Under the pieces are notes generated by a model, which saw only the letters and a list, made by a program, of their open reading frames with translations, made no database searches and was not told the origin of the DNA. The position numbers and the translations under genes are program-made. Source: Phaeodactylibacter sp. (GTDB lineage Bacteria > Bacteroidota > Bacteroidia > Chitinophagales > Saprospiraceae). Taken from it: a DNA stretch of 42,158 nucleotides. Location of the stretch: NCBI GenBank assembly GCA_024102975.1, contig JAGFJD010000259.1, positions 1 through 42,158 of the forward strand. The letters are read 5' to 3'. How positions within the stretch are numbered: position 1 is the first letter of the stretch; each line of letters starts with the position of its first letter. Positions 1 through 7,550 of the stretch are shown piece after piece.

Positions 1-280
1 TGATTTTGGGTTCTCACAAGGCTCATGTTCCGGAGCATAGCAGAGCTACGGTCCGGAAAATAGCCGCAGTGAGGTTCCAAAAGCGGCCATTTGCAGCCCA
101 AATGACTACCTCCAAACATGCTCTAAATAGATACTATATGGTATAGATGTGTGTAAACCGTAGCCGTAGGGATAATAGCCCATTGCGTTCGACTGAGCTC
201 ACGCCGAAGTCCAGGGCCGTAAGGTACTGGAATAGGGGCAGCGTTATATTAAGTCCTGTACGCCGTCTATATGCACAATT
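1..280. other. intergenic region upstream of the CHAT gene
   Basis: I see no convincing gene on either strand. The stretch holds a short inverted repeat (TTCCGGA at 28-34 against TCCGGAA at 52-58) and a copy of a dispersed repeat at 71-127 that recurs at 6604-6662. No good match to the Bacteroidota TTTG/TAnnTTTG promoter was found just upstream of the start at 281, so the promoter of the CHAT gene is not located. Confidence 0.5.
71..127 (+). repeat. dispersed intergenic repeat, copy 1
   Basis: The segment aligns by eye with 6604-6662. Both contain TTTGCAG, then CCAAA, then GA, a variable 6-8 bases, and AAACATGCTCT followed by AAA. The flanking GAGGTTCC/GAGGGTTC is also similar. Both copies are intergenic. 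Function unknown; it may be an old mobile-element scar. Confidence 0.5.
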
Positions 281-3142
281 ATGGCCAATTTTCTATATGT
301 AGCACTGGCAACGGTCCTGTTTGTTCTGAACCAGAATGCAGCAGCGGCGGAAGATCCGTATTTCAGTCAGTTGTTTGCCGGGATAAGCGGATATTTAGAG
401 GAAGGGGAATACGAGAAGATTCTGGAGGCGCTCCCGCGTTTCTCCGGCGAAAAGGAATTCAAAGCGCTTGCCTGCTATCAAAAAGGAAGGATACTGCATA
501 AGGTCGGCGTTGCCTATTATCTCCTTGACCGGGAACAGGACGCCATCCGGTGTTTTCGGGATTCGGTGCTCGCTGTCTGGCGGAATTGCCCGGAAGTCCC
601 TGCCGCTGAAAGGGCCAATACCATCTACAATATCGGGATTTGCTACCAGTACCTCGGCGATTTCCAGCAGGCCAAACGCCATCTCGACGAGGCTTTGCTG
701 ATCTTCGAGAACGCCCCGGATTACGCCCCTTTTGACCTCGCCCGGAAATATCAGGGAATTGCCAACTTTTACAGGGATAACTTCGACTCATTTCGCGCCG
801 GGCTCTATTATGAAAATGCCCTCAGTATTTTCCGGGGAATAGAAGACACCGAAGCCCTGCGATTCGATATCCTGAACAGCTTCCTCATCCTGAGTATCGA
901 CCGGAAAGATTATGAGAAGGCAGAGATGTACTTTGAGGAAGCCATGACATTATACCGGGAATCTCCCCAATCCATAGAGGATTACGACCTGTCTATCCTT
1001 TACCAAAATGCGGGGATTTGTTATGTCGAACGGGGCGAACTGGACAAAGCAATGGAAAATACCCGGGCGGGCCTGAGCCTGATTGATCCGTCGACGGCGC
1101 CCGCCCTGTATGCCAATGCCATTGAAAAAATAGCGGTGATCAACCGGAGACAAAAGCAATTTGACCGGGCCATCGAGGGGCTGAACGAAGTGGTCCGGTT
1201 AAGAAAGGCGAATTTGAATAATGCAGAAGACTACCAGCAACTGGCTTACGCTTACGAGAACCTCTTTGAGGTTTACAAAGATAAAGGCAATCCCGAACGA
1301 GCCGGCGCCTTTCTCCGGAAGGCTTTCGAAACATTGCTGGTCGAGGAGGTTTTTGACGGCAATGGCGCACCCGTTGTCGGACAGTCCGTCGCGTACAACG
1401 ACCTCGGCCTGGTCCGGTTGCTGTCTCTCCGGGCGCAACTTCTGCGAAGTGAATTCCAGGCTACCCAAAGCCCGGCTGTCCTCGAAAAATCCCTCAGCCT
1501 TCACGCCAAGATAGATTCTGTCATCAGCAAAAACATCCTGCTCTTCCAGTTCCAGAAATCCAAGTTGAATTTCCTGGAGCTGGTACAAGGTTATTATGGC
1601 GACGCGATCAGGGACGCCATAAAGCTGTATGAGCTCAGCGGAGAACAGAAGTATCTGCGCACGGCCTACTTTTTTTCGTCCAAAACGAAAGCGATCATCC
1701 TCCGAAATGAGCTGAAGGAGGCAAATGCTTTTCAATCTGCCGCTTCTCCGGAGGTCATCGAAAAGGAAAAGGCCCTCGCCCGGAAGATGTTCGCCATTCA
1801 GGAACAACTTTCCAATAACGAAACGGGAAATGGGGCCATCCTGAGGCAATACGTCGAAGTCCAAAGAGAAATGGATAGGCTCCTCCTCAGTATCGAACGG
1901 GAGGAACCCGTGTATTTCCGGAATAAGTATGCCTTTATTTCCCCTCCGGGCCTCGATGAAATCCAGAAATCGTTGCCTGAAGGCCTGGCTATCATCGAGT
2001 ATTTCTACCGGACAGATACGATCTACAGCTTCTGGATAACCCGCAGCCACCTGTTTCATATCCCTATCGGCAACGATGAGCAACTGGGAGGGGCCATCCG
2101 GGATTATGTAAATCAATGCCATGACCCCAATTTGCCCCTTTCCGGTAAAACAGGCCATTTTTTATATAAAAAACTGATCGCCGAAGGCCTTGGCCGCAAG
2201 GCATTAAGCGGCGTAACCCGCTTATGCATTATTCCGGACGACCTGTTGCATACGATCCCGTTTGAAGCGCTGAACAGCGCTGCTGAAGGAAAAAACCAGT
2301 TTCTCATCAAAGGCTACAGCATCGCTTATTCCTATTCTGCGGGCTTGCTTTTCAGGGAAAAAAGCGAATCTTTTGATATTCCCTATCTGGGAGTCAGCAC
2401 TCAGTATACCCCTGATCTTTCCGGGAAATTGAAAAACAGGAGGTTGTTGTTCGGCCAGGAAAATCTTTCCCAGCTGGTTTTGGGCAGGGAGGAAATTGAC
2501 CGGGGCGCAGCCATTTTTGACGGAAGGAAACTCCTGGACCAAGAGGCTACGCTCGGGAATTTTTACGCCTATGCTTCCTCGGCCCGGATCATTCACCTGT
2601 CCTTACACGGGCTCGTAGATTTCGATGACCCCCTCCGGTCCTGCATCTTGTTCGACGACCACCGGGAGGAGTTCGTCCTCTCCGCTTTCGACCTTTATTC
2701 CCTTAAGATCAATGCCAACCTGGTCGTGCTCAGCGCCTGCCATTCCGCCAATGGGAAAATTTACAGAGGCGAAGGGGTGCAAGGGATCAGCAAGGCTTTT
2801 ATGCTAAGCGGCGCTCAAACCATCCTTTCCAGCTTGTGGAGTGCTTCTGAAGCCAGTTCATTAGAGATCATGACTGCCTTCCTCCGGAACATTAAAAATG
2901 GAAATCCGAACGACCTGGCGCTGCACCAGGCAAAACTGGATTACCTGGCGAATGCCCGCCCCAGCCAACAGCATCCTTTCTACTGGGCAAATTTTATCAT
3001 CATCGGGGAATTGAATTCCCTCCAGGCCCCCTCCTTCCCGGCCGGGAAAATCATCGCTGCCCTGGCCCTGGCTCTGTTAATCGGGTTATTGCTCCTGTCC
3101 GTTAAAAAACGGCCGGGATGGGCCTTCCCCGCAAAAAAATAA
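281..3142 (+). CDS. exported TPR-CHAT domain protein with C-terminal membrane anchor
   Basis: A 953-residue protein of the CHAT family (caspase HetF associated with TPRs), a clan CD cysteine protease-like fold. Residues 1-23 look like a signal peptide. Roughly 50-400 are tetratricopeptide repeats, for example the helix pair starting NTIYNIGICYQYLGDFQQA. Residues about 600-915 form the CHAT domain. The expected catalytic dyad is present: His776 in LSLHG and Cys820 in VVLSACHS, followed by the conserved GEGVQGISKAFMLSGAQ and SSLW. Residues about 922-942 are a hydrophobic helix followed by a basic tail (KKRPG). A signal peptide plus a C-terminal anchor predicts that the TPR and CHAT parts face the periplasm. 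The start at 281 gives the signal peptide directly. A 53-codon ORF follows on the same strand. Substrate and role are unknown; the intact dyad argues for an active protease, but that is inference. Confidence 0.9.
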   Translation: MANFLYVALATVLFVLNQNAAAAEDPYFSQLFAGISGYLEEGEYEKILEALPRFSGEKEFKALACYQKGRILHKVGVAYYLLDREQDAIRCFRDSVLAVWRNCPEVPAAERANTIYNIGICYQYLGDFQQAKRHLDEALLIFENAPDYAPFDLARKYQGIANFYRDNFDSFRAGLYYENALSIFRGIEDTEALRFDILNSFLILSIDRKDYEKAEMYFEEAMTLYRESPQSIEDYDLSILYQNAGICYVERGELDKAMENTRAGLSLIDPSTAPALYANAIEKIAVINRRQKQFDRAIEGLNEVVRLRKANLNNAEDYQQLAYAYENLFEVYKDKGNPERAGAFLRKAFETLLVEEVFDGNGAPVVGQSVAYNDLGLVRLLSLRAQLLRSEFQATQSPAVLEKSLSLHAKIDSVISKNILLFQFQKSKLNFLELVQGYYGDAIRDAIKLYELSGEQKYLRTAYFFSSKTKAIILRNELKEANAFQSAASPEVIEKEKALARKMFAIQEQLSNNETGNGAILRQYVEVQREMDRLLLSIEREEPVYFRNKYAFISPPGLDEIQKSLPEGLAIIEYFYRTDTIYSFWITRSHLFHIPIGNDEQLGGAIRDYVNQCHDPNLPLSGKTGHFLYKKLIAEGLGRKALSGVTRLCIIPDDLLHTIPFEALNSAAEGKNQFLIKGYSIAYSYSAGLLFREKSESFDIPYLGVSTQYTPDLSGKLKNRRLLFGQENLSQLVLGREEIDRGAAIFDGRKLLDQEATLGNFYAYASSARIIHLSLHGLVDFDDPLRSCILFDDHREEFVLSAFDLYSLKINANLVVLSACHSANGKIYRGEGVQGISKAFMLSGAQTILSSLWSASEASSLEIMTAFLRNIKNGNPNDLALHQAKLDYLANARPSQQHPFYWANFIIIGELNSLQAPSFPAGKIIAALALALLIGLLLLSVKKRPGWAFPAKK

Positions 3143-3249
3143 TAAAAAAATCTCCTCTTTCCGTCACGTTTCCTTTCGGGCCATCTTATACAGGTGAAGT
3201 GCGAACGCACCTCATTTTATTGATTACTATTGATATAACAAACACGACC

Positions 3250-3411
3250 ATGAACTATAATACACAACTTACACGCAAAACACCCTCCGTTGCTTTTGGC
3301 ATTCTTCTCCGCTCCGTTTCCCGCGGGCAGGCACTCCGGCCGGATGTTGCCGATTGGGCAGAAAAAGGAGGCTCCATTGTGGTTATGGAAGATATTGTAT
3401 TGGGGAAATAA
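3250..3411 (+). CDS. small ORF (53 aa) downstream of the CHAT gene
   Basis: ATG at 3250 opens a 53-codon frame starting MNYNTQLTRKTPSVAFGILL and ending in an acidic/hydrophobic stretch SIVVMEDIVLGK. I recognise no family. Its composition looks protein-like (basic N-terminus, central RGQALRPDVADWAEKGG). It lies 107 bases after the CHAT stop on the same strand and just before a strong terminator, so it plausibly shares a transcript with the CHAT gene. It has no signal peptide or membrane segment. It could be a real small protein, possibly a CHAT partner or substrate, or a chance frame. Confidence 0.5.
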   Translation: MNYNTQLTRKTPSVAFGILLRSVSRGQALRPDVADWAEKGGSIVVMEDIVLGK

Positions 3412-3481
3412 GCTGGCCCCGGGAGGAAGAAGCGCGGGCCGAAAAAATATATTTGCTTTTTTTGTGTTGTGAAATTAATTG

Positions 3482-3524
3482 AAACCCGGAAAATACTGCC
3501 CTCAGTCATTTTCCGGGTTTTTTA
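3482..3524 (+). terminator. Rho-independent terminator after the CHAT/small-ORF unit
   Basis: A perfect 13-bp inverted repeat, AAACCCGGAAAAT at 3482-3494 and ATTTTCCGGGTTT at 3508-3520, with a 13-base loop and T residues running on to 3523. It lies between convergent genes. The opposite strand has only a weak T-rich tail, so it mainly serves the plus strand. Confidence 0.85.
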
Positions 3525-3572
3525 AACAATAACCGGCCTTTCTATGAGGCCTGTTGAATTCCAGGGCAGCCC

Positions 3573-4082
3573 CTACTCCAGCCCCGCCATCAGGGTAACC
3601 CCATGCTCTCCAAACCCGAATTGCCACTCCACCCGGGCCGAGGAATTGTAATACCGCTTGATGTCTTCGTTGTACAGCTGCACCGCCCGCCGCTGGTGGC
3701 TGCCGGAAATAATGGAAAGAAGCAGCCCGCCGCCGATGCCGGCGCCGCCCAGCAGCATCAGGTCCTCTCCTGTGCCCCGGTTGTCCTGCCGGATAAGCAA
3801 GCCGCCGAGAAAGATAATGCCGCCGATCGTATAACTCACCGCCGCCATCTGGTCGCTCACCACCGCCACCTGCATCTGGTCGTGGGCAAGGGGATGGTCC
3901 GTCATAAACCACTGCATCACCTGGATGTTGAGCCGCTTGCCATCCAGCAGGTAAGCGTTGCCGAAAAGGGCCGGGCGGGTAATGATGGTGTCCTTTGCCA
4001 GTTCGTGATAGGGGCTTTGGGAGAAAACGCCGGCCAGTGACAGGAAGCAGAGGGTGATCGATGAGAGTAGTTTCCTAAACAT
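3573..4082 (-). CDS. small exported hypothetical protein with two hydrophobic segments
   Basis: A 169-residue protein beginning MFRKLLSSITLCFLSLAGVFSQ, a clear signal peptide with cleavage probably after FSQ. Two further hydrophobic, glycine-rich stretches follow (around AVSYTIGGIIFLGGLLI and LMLLGGAGIGGGLLLSII), separated by a short polar loop (RQDNRGTGED). The C-terminal part is polar, with a terminal FGFGEHGVTLMAGLE resembling an outer-membrane-style ending. I recognise no characterised family. The frame extends upstream to 4127, but the signal peptide fixes the start at 4082. That start overlaps the stop of a disrupted upstream frame (4075-4410), which suggests the gene was once the second of a translationally coupled pair. 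Confidence 0.7.
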   Translation of the reverse strand: MFRKLLSSITLCFLSLAGVFSQSPYHELAKDTIITRPALFGNAYLLDGKRLNIQVMQWFMTDHPLAHDQMQVAVVSDQMAAVSYTIGGIIFLGGLLIRQDNRGTGEDLMLLGGAGIGGGLLLSIISGSHQRRAVQLYNEDIKRYYNSSARVEWQFGFGEHGVTLMAGLE

Positions 4083-4171
4083 GTTTGACCATTTGGTTAA
4101 AGGCCTCGAGCAGGTGGATGTCATCATAATATACCACCACCGCCTGGAAATGGTTGGCGCCCGCGCTCTTT

Positions 4172-4210
4172 TATACTGACCCGGCTGGTTTTGTGGCCGA
4201 AAAAATCCTG
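4172..4210 (+). repeat. partial copy of the 104-bp double-palindrome element
   Basis: TATACTGACCCGGC at 4172-4185 is followed by a GGTTTTGT and an A-rich segment that match the left half of the second palindrome at 9592-9644 with a few differences. The far arm is degenerate; only GTGCGTCA is recognisable near 4230. The fragment lies inside the disrupted minus-strand gene. Confidence 0.6.
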
Positions 4211-4380
4211 GCTCGACTCCAGCCAGTGCGTCACCGCCAGCCGTGCGCCTGTATATCCGGGAAAGGCAACTCTTCCTGTAACGCAGAATACGGCAATTCC
4301 ATGTGTATTAACACCGCAGCGTGATTCAAATCGCGGCGGGGGTGCAGCGCCAGGGCAGGGGTAATGTAAAAAGAATCTCT

Positions 4381-4388
4381 TACTTTTA
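4381..4388 (+). promoter_or_regulatory. possible -7 box for the DUF3089 lipoprotein gene
   Basis: TACTTTTA lies 22 bases before the ATG at 4411 and differs from the Bacteroidota -7 consensus TAnnTTTG at one position. No convincing TTTG -33 box is seen at the right distance, so this is weak. Confidence 0.25.
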
Positions 4389-4410
4389 CCCTGGTAAAAA
4401 TCCGGTTATT

Positions 4411-5421
4411 ATGCCCAGATTCCTGATTGCCTGTGTACTCGCCCTGCTCTTTTCCGGTTGTAGCGCTGTACCCCGGGGTGCCTTTTCTCCCAATGCCGCT
4501 CCCTCACCCCCTGATTACGGCCAGGATAGTTACTGGGCAGCCCTGCCCTGGCGGCAGGATGAGGCCGACCTGGCGCCCGGCGGCCTCGCCGGCCGGCAGG
4601 CGGAAGCGCCGGTCGATGTCTTCTTCCTTCACCCCACCACTTATACCGGCAAAAAAGGAGATACCAACTGGAACGGCCCGGTGCAAAACCCGGAGGTGAA
4701 CCGCCGCACCCTGGAAAGCCCCATCAAATATCAGGCCAGCATCTTTAACGGCGCCGGGAGGGTCTTTGCCCCATTTTACCGGCAGGCCCACCTCCGGGCC
4801 TACTTCACGCAGGACACCAGCAGCGCCCGCCGGGCCTTCGAACTCGCCTACAGCGATGTACGCGCCGCTTTTCAGCACTACCTCGACAATTACAACGAAG
4901 GCCGCCCCATCATCATCGCCTCCCACAGCCAGGGCACTACCCACGGCAAAAGGCTGTTGCAGGAATTTTTCGACGGCAAACCGCTCCAGGAACGACTGGT
5001 CGCCGCCTACCTGGTCGGCATCCGGGTAGAAGAGGACGACTTCCGGCATATCGCCCCCTGCCGCGACTCCCTCGATACCGGTTGCTTTACTGCCTGGCGA
5101 ACCTTCAAGCGGGGGTATAAACCGAAAAAAGATTACCCTGATGAAGTCGTCGTCAACCCTTTGCTGTGGACTACGGAAGAAACCTACGCCCCTAAAAGCC
5201 TGAACCTGGGCGCCGTCCTCGTCCCGTTTGAGAAAGTCCGGCCGGGAAATACGGACGCTCAGGTGCATCGCAACATACTCTGGGCCAGCAAACCCAGGTT
5301 TCCGGGCAGCTTCCTGATGACCCGGAAGAATTATCACGTGGGAGACTTCAACCTGTTCTATGTCAACGTTCGGGAGAACGCACGGGCGAGGGTGCGGGCG
5401 TTTGGGGCGGGGAATGAATGA
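4411..5421 (+). CDS. DUF3089 family alpha/beta-hydrolase lipoprotein
   Basis: A 336-residue protein. It opens with a lipoprotein signal peptide (MPRFLIACVLALLFSGC, lipobox LFSGC), so it should be anchored to the outer or inner membrane. The mature part matches DUF3089, a family of predicted serine hydrolases: DVFFLHPTTYTG near the N-terminus, then NAxRxFAPFYRQA-like GAGRVFAPFYRQ, and the nucleophile elbow SHSQGT with the likely nucleophile Ser173. The start at 4411 is chosen for the lipobox; the frame stays open upstream only from a GTG at 4321, and that extension would bury the signal peptide. The aminotransferase gene follows 47 bases later on the same strand. The substrate is unknown; an ester or lipid is likely from the fold. 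Confidence 0.85.
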   Translation: MPRFLIACVLALLFSGCSAVPRGAFSPNAAPSPPDYGQDSYWAALPWRQDEADLAPGGLAGRQAEAPVDVFFLHPTTYTGKKGDTNWNGPVQNPEVNRRTLESPIKYQASIFNGAGRVFAPFYRQAHLRAYFTQDTSSARRAFELAYSDVRAAFQHYLDNYNEGRPIIIASHSQGTTHGKRLLQEFFDGKPLQERLVAAYLVGIRVEEDDFRHIAPCRDSLDTGCFTAWRTFKRGYKPKKDYPDEVVVNPLLWTTEETYAPKSLNLGAVLVPFEKVRPGNTDAQVHRNILWASKPRFPGSFLMTRKNYHVGDFNLFYVNVRENARARVRAFGAGNE

Positions 5422-5442
5422 ATGTGTAAGGTTATAAACCTT

Positions 5443-5450
5443 TATCTTTA
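5443..5450 (+). promoter_or_regulatory. possible -7 box for the aminotransferase gene
   Basis: TATCTTTA, one mismatch from TAnnTTTG, sits 18 bases before the start codon at 5469. No clear -33 TTTG accompanies it. It would allow expression separate from the upstream hydrolase gene. Confidence 0.3.
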
Positions 5451-5468
5451 AGAGCAAAACAAAGCGAC

Positions 5469-6590
5469 ATGAAACAACTCAACCGCAGGCAATGGCTGCG
5501 CCGGGCCGGGCTGGCCGGAGCGGCAACCCTTACCGGAAGCTGGGCAGCCCTGGCCGAAGCGCCGCCTCCCCTTCCTATGGGCGGGGCGAGGACCAGCAAT
5601 GGCCCTATCCGGCTCAACGCCAACGAAAACCCCTACGGCCCTTCACCGAAGGTGCGGGCCGCCATGATGCAGGCCTTCGACGCTGCCTGCCGCTACCCCT
5701 TCGCCTGGCAGCAGGAACTGACAACAAAACTGGCGGAAAAGGAAGGCGTACCCCCCGATTACATCGTCGTCACCGCCGGCTCGGTCGAAGGGCTGCGCAT
5801 CAGCGGGCTGGCCTATAGCTGGCAGGGGGGAGAGGTCGTCGCCGCCGACCCTACCTTTCAGGCGTTGCTCACTTACGCCGAGCAGTTCGGCGCTTACGTA
5901 CACCGCGTTCCGCTCGACGACCTCGTCCACGACCTGGAGGAGATGGAGCGCCGCATCACTTCCAACACCCGCCTGGTGTTCATCTGCAACCCCAACAACC
6001 CGACCGGGACCATCCTGCCGGCGGAACGGCTGCGCGATTTTTGCGCCTCCGTCTCCCGCCGTACCGTCGTCTTCTCCGACGAGGCCTACTACGACTATGT
6101 CCGGGAACCCGGTTACCCTTCCATGGTGGAGCTGGTGAAAGCCGGCATGAACGTCATCGTGAGCCGGACGTTCTCCAAAGTGTATGGCCTGGCAGGGCTG
6201 CGCATCGGCTACCTCGTCGCCCGGCCGGATATCGCCCGCCGCCTGCAGAACGCCCGCGCCGCTTTCAACAACGTGATCGGCCTGCATGCCGCCATGGCCG
6301 CCCTCGACGACGAAGATTTTTACCGGGAAAGCCTGGAGCGGAACGCAGAATCCCAGCGCATGATCTATCAGGCCCTGGATCAGCTGAACCTGCAATACGT
6401 TAAGTCCCATGGCAATTTCGTGTTCTTTCAGGCGCAGAGAAATATCAGCGGGCTGATCGAAGAAATGAAAAAGGAGAACGTGCTCATCGGCCGACCCTTC
6501 CCGCCGCTGACCGACTGGTGCCGCCTGAGCACGGGTACGGTCGAGGATACCGGGCTGGCCTGCCGGGCCCTGGCCAGAGTGCTGGGGTGA
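5469..6590 (+). CDS. Tat-exported class I/II PLP-dependent aminotransferase (HisC-like)
   Basis: A 373-residue fold-type I aminotransferase most like histidinol-phosphate/aromatic aminotransferases. The body shows LNANENPYGPSPKVR at the start, the NPNNPTG motif near residue 177, and SRTFSKVYGLAGLRIGY with the predicted PLP lysine Lys237. Unlike cytoplasmic HisC it begins with a twin-arginine signal, NRRQWLRRAGLAGAATLTGS, followed by an Ala-rich cleavage region. The folded enzyme with bound cofactor should therefore go to the periplasm through Tat. No histidine-biosynthesis genes are nearby; the neighbour is an exported hydrolase. Tat-type HisC-like proteins are known in several bacteria, but I know of no settled substrate. 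A biosynthetic role in histidine synthesis is unlikely given the location signal. Confidence 0.88.
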   Translation: MKQLNRRQWLRRAGLAGAATLTGSWAALAEAPPPLPMGGARTSNGPIRLNANENPYGPSPKVRAAMMQAFDAACRYPFAWQQELTTKLAEKEGVPPDYIVVTAGSVEGLRISGLAYSWQGGEVVAADPTFQALLTYAEQFGAYVHRVPLDDLVHDLEEMERRITSNTRLVFICNPNNPTGTILPAERLRDFCASVSRRTVVFSDEAYYDYVREPGYPSMVELVKAGMNVIVSRTFSKVYGLAGLRIGYLVARPDIARRLQNARAAFNNVIGLHAAMAALDDEDFYRESLERNAESQRMIYQALDQLNLQYVKSHGNFVFFQAQRNISGLIEEMKKENVLIGRPFPPLTDWCRLSTGTVEDTGLACRALARVLG

Positions 6591-6603
6591 TGAGATGGCC
6601 CGG

Positions 6604-6662
6604 GGAGGGTTCATTGGTTGCCGTTTGCAGGCCAAAGGATGAAATTTAAACATGCTCTTAAA
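6604..6662 (+). repeat. dispersed intergenic repeat, copy 2
   Basis: Second copy of the repeat at 71-127, with the same TTTGCAG, CCAAA and AAACATGCTCT blocks. It abuts the left end of the CTCTGTGTC-type element starting at 6661. Confidence 0.5.
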
Positions 6663-6906
6663 CCGCAGGGGACGCTGAGATACGCAGCGCGCGCGCAGGC
6701 GCCTGTTATTCAGGAAATCGCTCTGTGGCACACTACTGGGCAAAATGGTTTTGGACACGGAGCGCAATGAGTCCAACACAGAGGTGCGCAAAGTTTTTCC
6801 GTTGATAATCAAGTCTCTGTGTGGCTCTGTGTCTTCTCGGCGTACTCTGTGTCCAAAAGACGTCCAGCAGTATGGCTCTGTGGCCCTCTATCGTTCCCTG
6901 CGGTTA
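6661..6906. repeat. repeat element with inverted termini and CTCTGTGTC core
   Basis: The ends are a 10-bp inverted repeat, AACCGCAGGG at 6661-6670 against CCCTGCGGTT at 6896-6905. An inner inverted pair is TTTTGGACACGGAG at 6749-6762 against CTCTGTGTCCAAAA at 6845-6858 (13 of 14 match). The part 6785-6876 recurs in direct orientation at 8504-8584. Such 'CTCTGTGTC...CTGCGGTTA' repeats occur between genes in many bacterial genomes. No encoded protein is seen, so this is a non-coding element of unknown mobility. Confidence 0.7.
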
Positions 6907-6987
6907 GAAAAATGGGGGTTGACACAGTTCTTCCAATACTCCCCAACCAACAACCAACAACTAATAACTACCCACCACAAGCCCCTC

Positions 6988-7542
6988 ATGCAACCACCCA
7001 CCACCTATTGCGATGCCGTCGCCGGCATGGAAGCGGACAGCCTCCACCGTATCTACCACGATACGGCTTACGGCTTTCCCCTTCACGACGACAACGAACT
7101 CTTCGGCCGCCTCATCCTGGAGATCAACCAGGCAGGGCTGAGCTGGACGCTCATGCTGAAAAAGCAGGAAAATTTCCGGAAAGCGTTCAGCCAGTTCGAC
7201 ATTGAAAAAGTGGCCGCCTTTACCGAAGAGGATAAAGCGCGCCTCCTGAACGACGCCGGCATCATCCGCAACCGCCTGAAGATAGAGGCCGTGATACACA
7301 ATGCCCGGAAGATAATGGAATTGAAGCAGGAGCATGGCTCCTTCAAAGCATGGCTGGACAATCACCATCCCAAAAGCCTGGGGGAATGGACGAAGCTGTT
7401 CCGCAAAACCTTCCGCTTTGTGGGGGGGGAGATCGTCAACGAATTCCTGATGAGCACCGGCTACCTGCCCGGCGCGCACGTGGAGGGCTGCCCGGTTTAT
7501 GAGAAGGTCCTTCGGCAAAAACCGGCCTGGCTGGATACTTAG
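6988..7542 (+). CDS. tag: DNA-3-methyladenine glycosylase I
   Basis: A 184-residue Tag family base-excision repair enzyme of the helix-hairpin-helix superfamily. It removes N3-methyladenine from alkylated DNA in the cytoplasm. Family features visible: YHDTAYGFPLHDDNELF, EINQAGLSW, LKKQENFRKAFSQFD, NDAGIIRNRLKIEAVI and the C-terminal GxHVEGCPVY. The four zinc ligands of the family appear as Cys8, His24 and the HxxxC in AHVEGC. Length is close to the usual ~187 residues. The frame extends upstream through repeat DNA to 6745, but the protein starts at 6988, where homology-like sequence begins. It converges on the glucosaminidase gene with only 8 bases between stops. Confidence 0.93.
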   Translation: MQPPTTYCDAVAGMEADSLHRIYHDTAYGFPLHDDNELFGRLILEINQAGLSWTLMLKKQENFRKAFSQFDIEKVAAFTEEDKARLLNDAGIIRNRLKIEAVIHNARKIMELKQEHGSFKAWLDNHHPKSLGEWTKLFRKTFRFVGGEIVNEFLMSTGYLPGAHVEGCPVYEKVLRQKPAWLDT

Positions 7543-7550
7543 TTGGCCAC

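Larger units (their letters stand above)
4075..4410 (-). pseudogene. disrupted gene remnant containing a palindromic-repeat fragment
   Basis: On the minus strand one frame reads protein-like before and after a short interruption. The upstream part includes RDSFYITPALALHPR, DLNHAAVLIHMELPYSAL and PFPDIQAHGW; the downstream part reads NHFQAVVVYYDDIHLLEAFN then QMVKHV and a stop (TAG, 4075-4077). Between them two in-frame stops occur, a TGA and a TAA. The TAA lies in the TATAAAA end of a fragment of the palindrome found complete at 9541-9644 and 18157-18260. Both parts are in the same frame, which fits insertion of a repeat into a coding gene. No start codon is visible, and the 5' end runs into the start of the divergent gene at 4411. 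I do not recognise the family. An alternative is two frameshifts, because another frame across the interruption (LAVTHWLESSQDFFGH) is also protein-like. Confidence 0.6.

Noticed and set aside
5469-6590. Biosynthetic histidinol-phosphate aminotransferase (hisC)
   Set aside because: The Tat signal peptide and the absence of other histidine genes argue against a cytoplasmic biosynthetic role, so no symbol was given.
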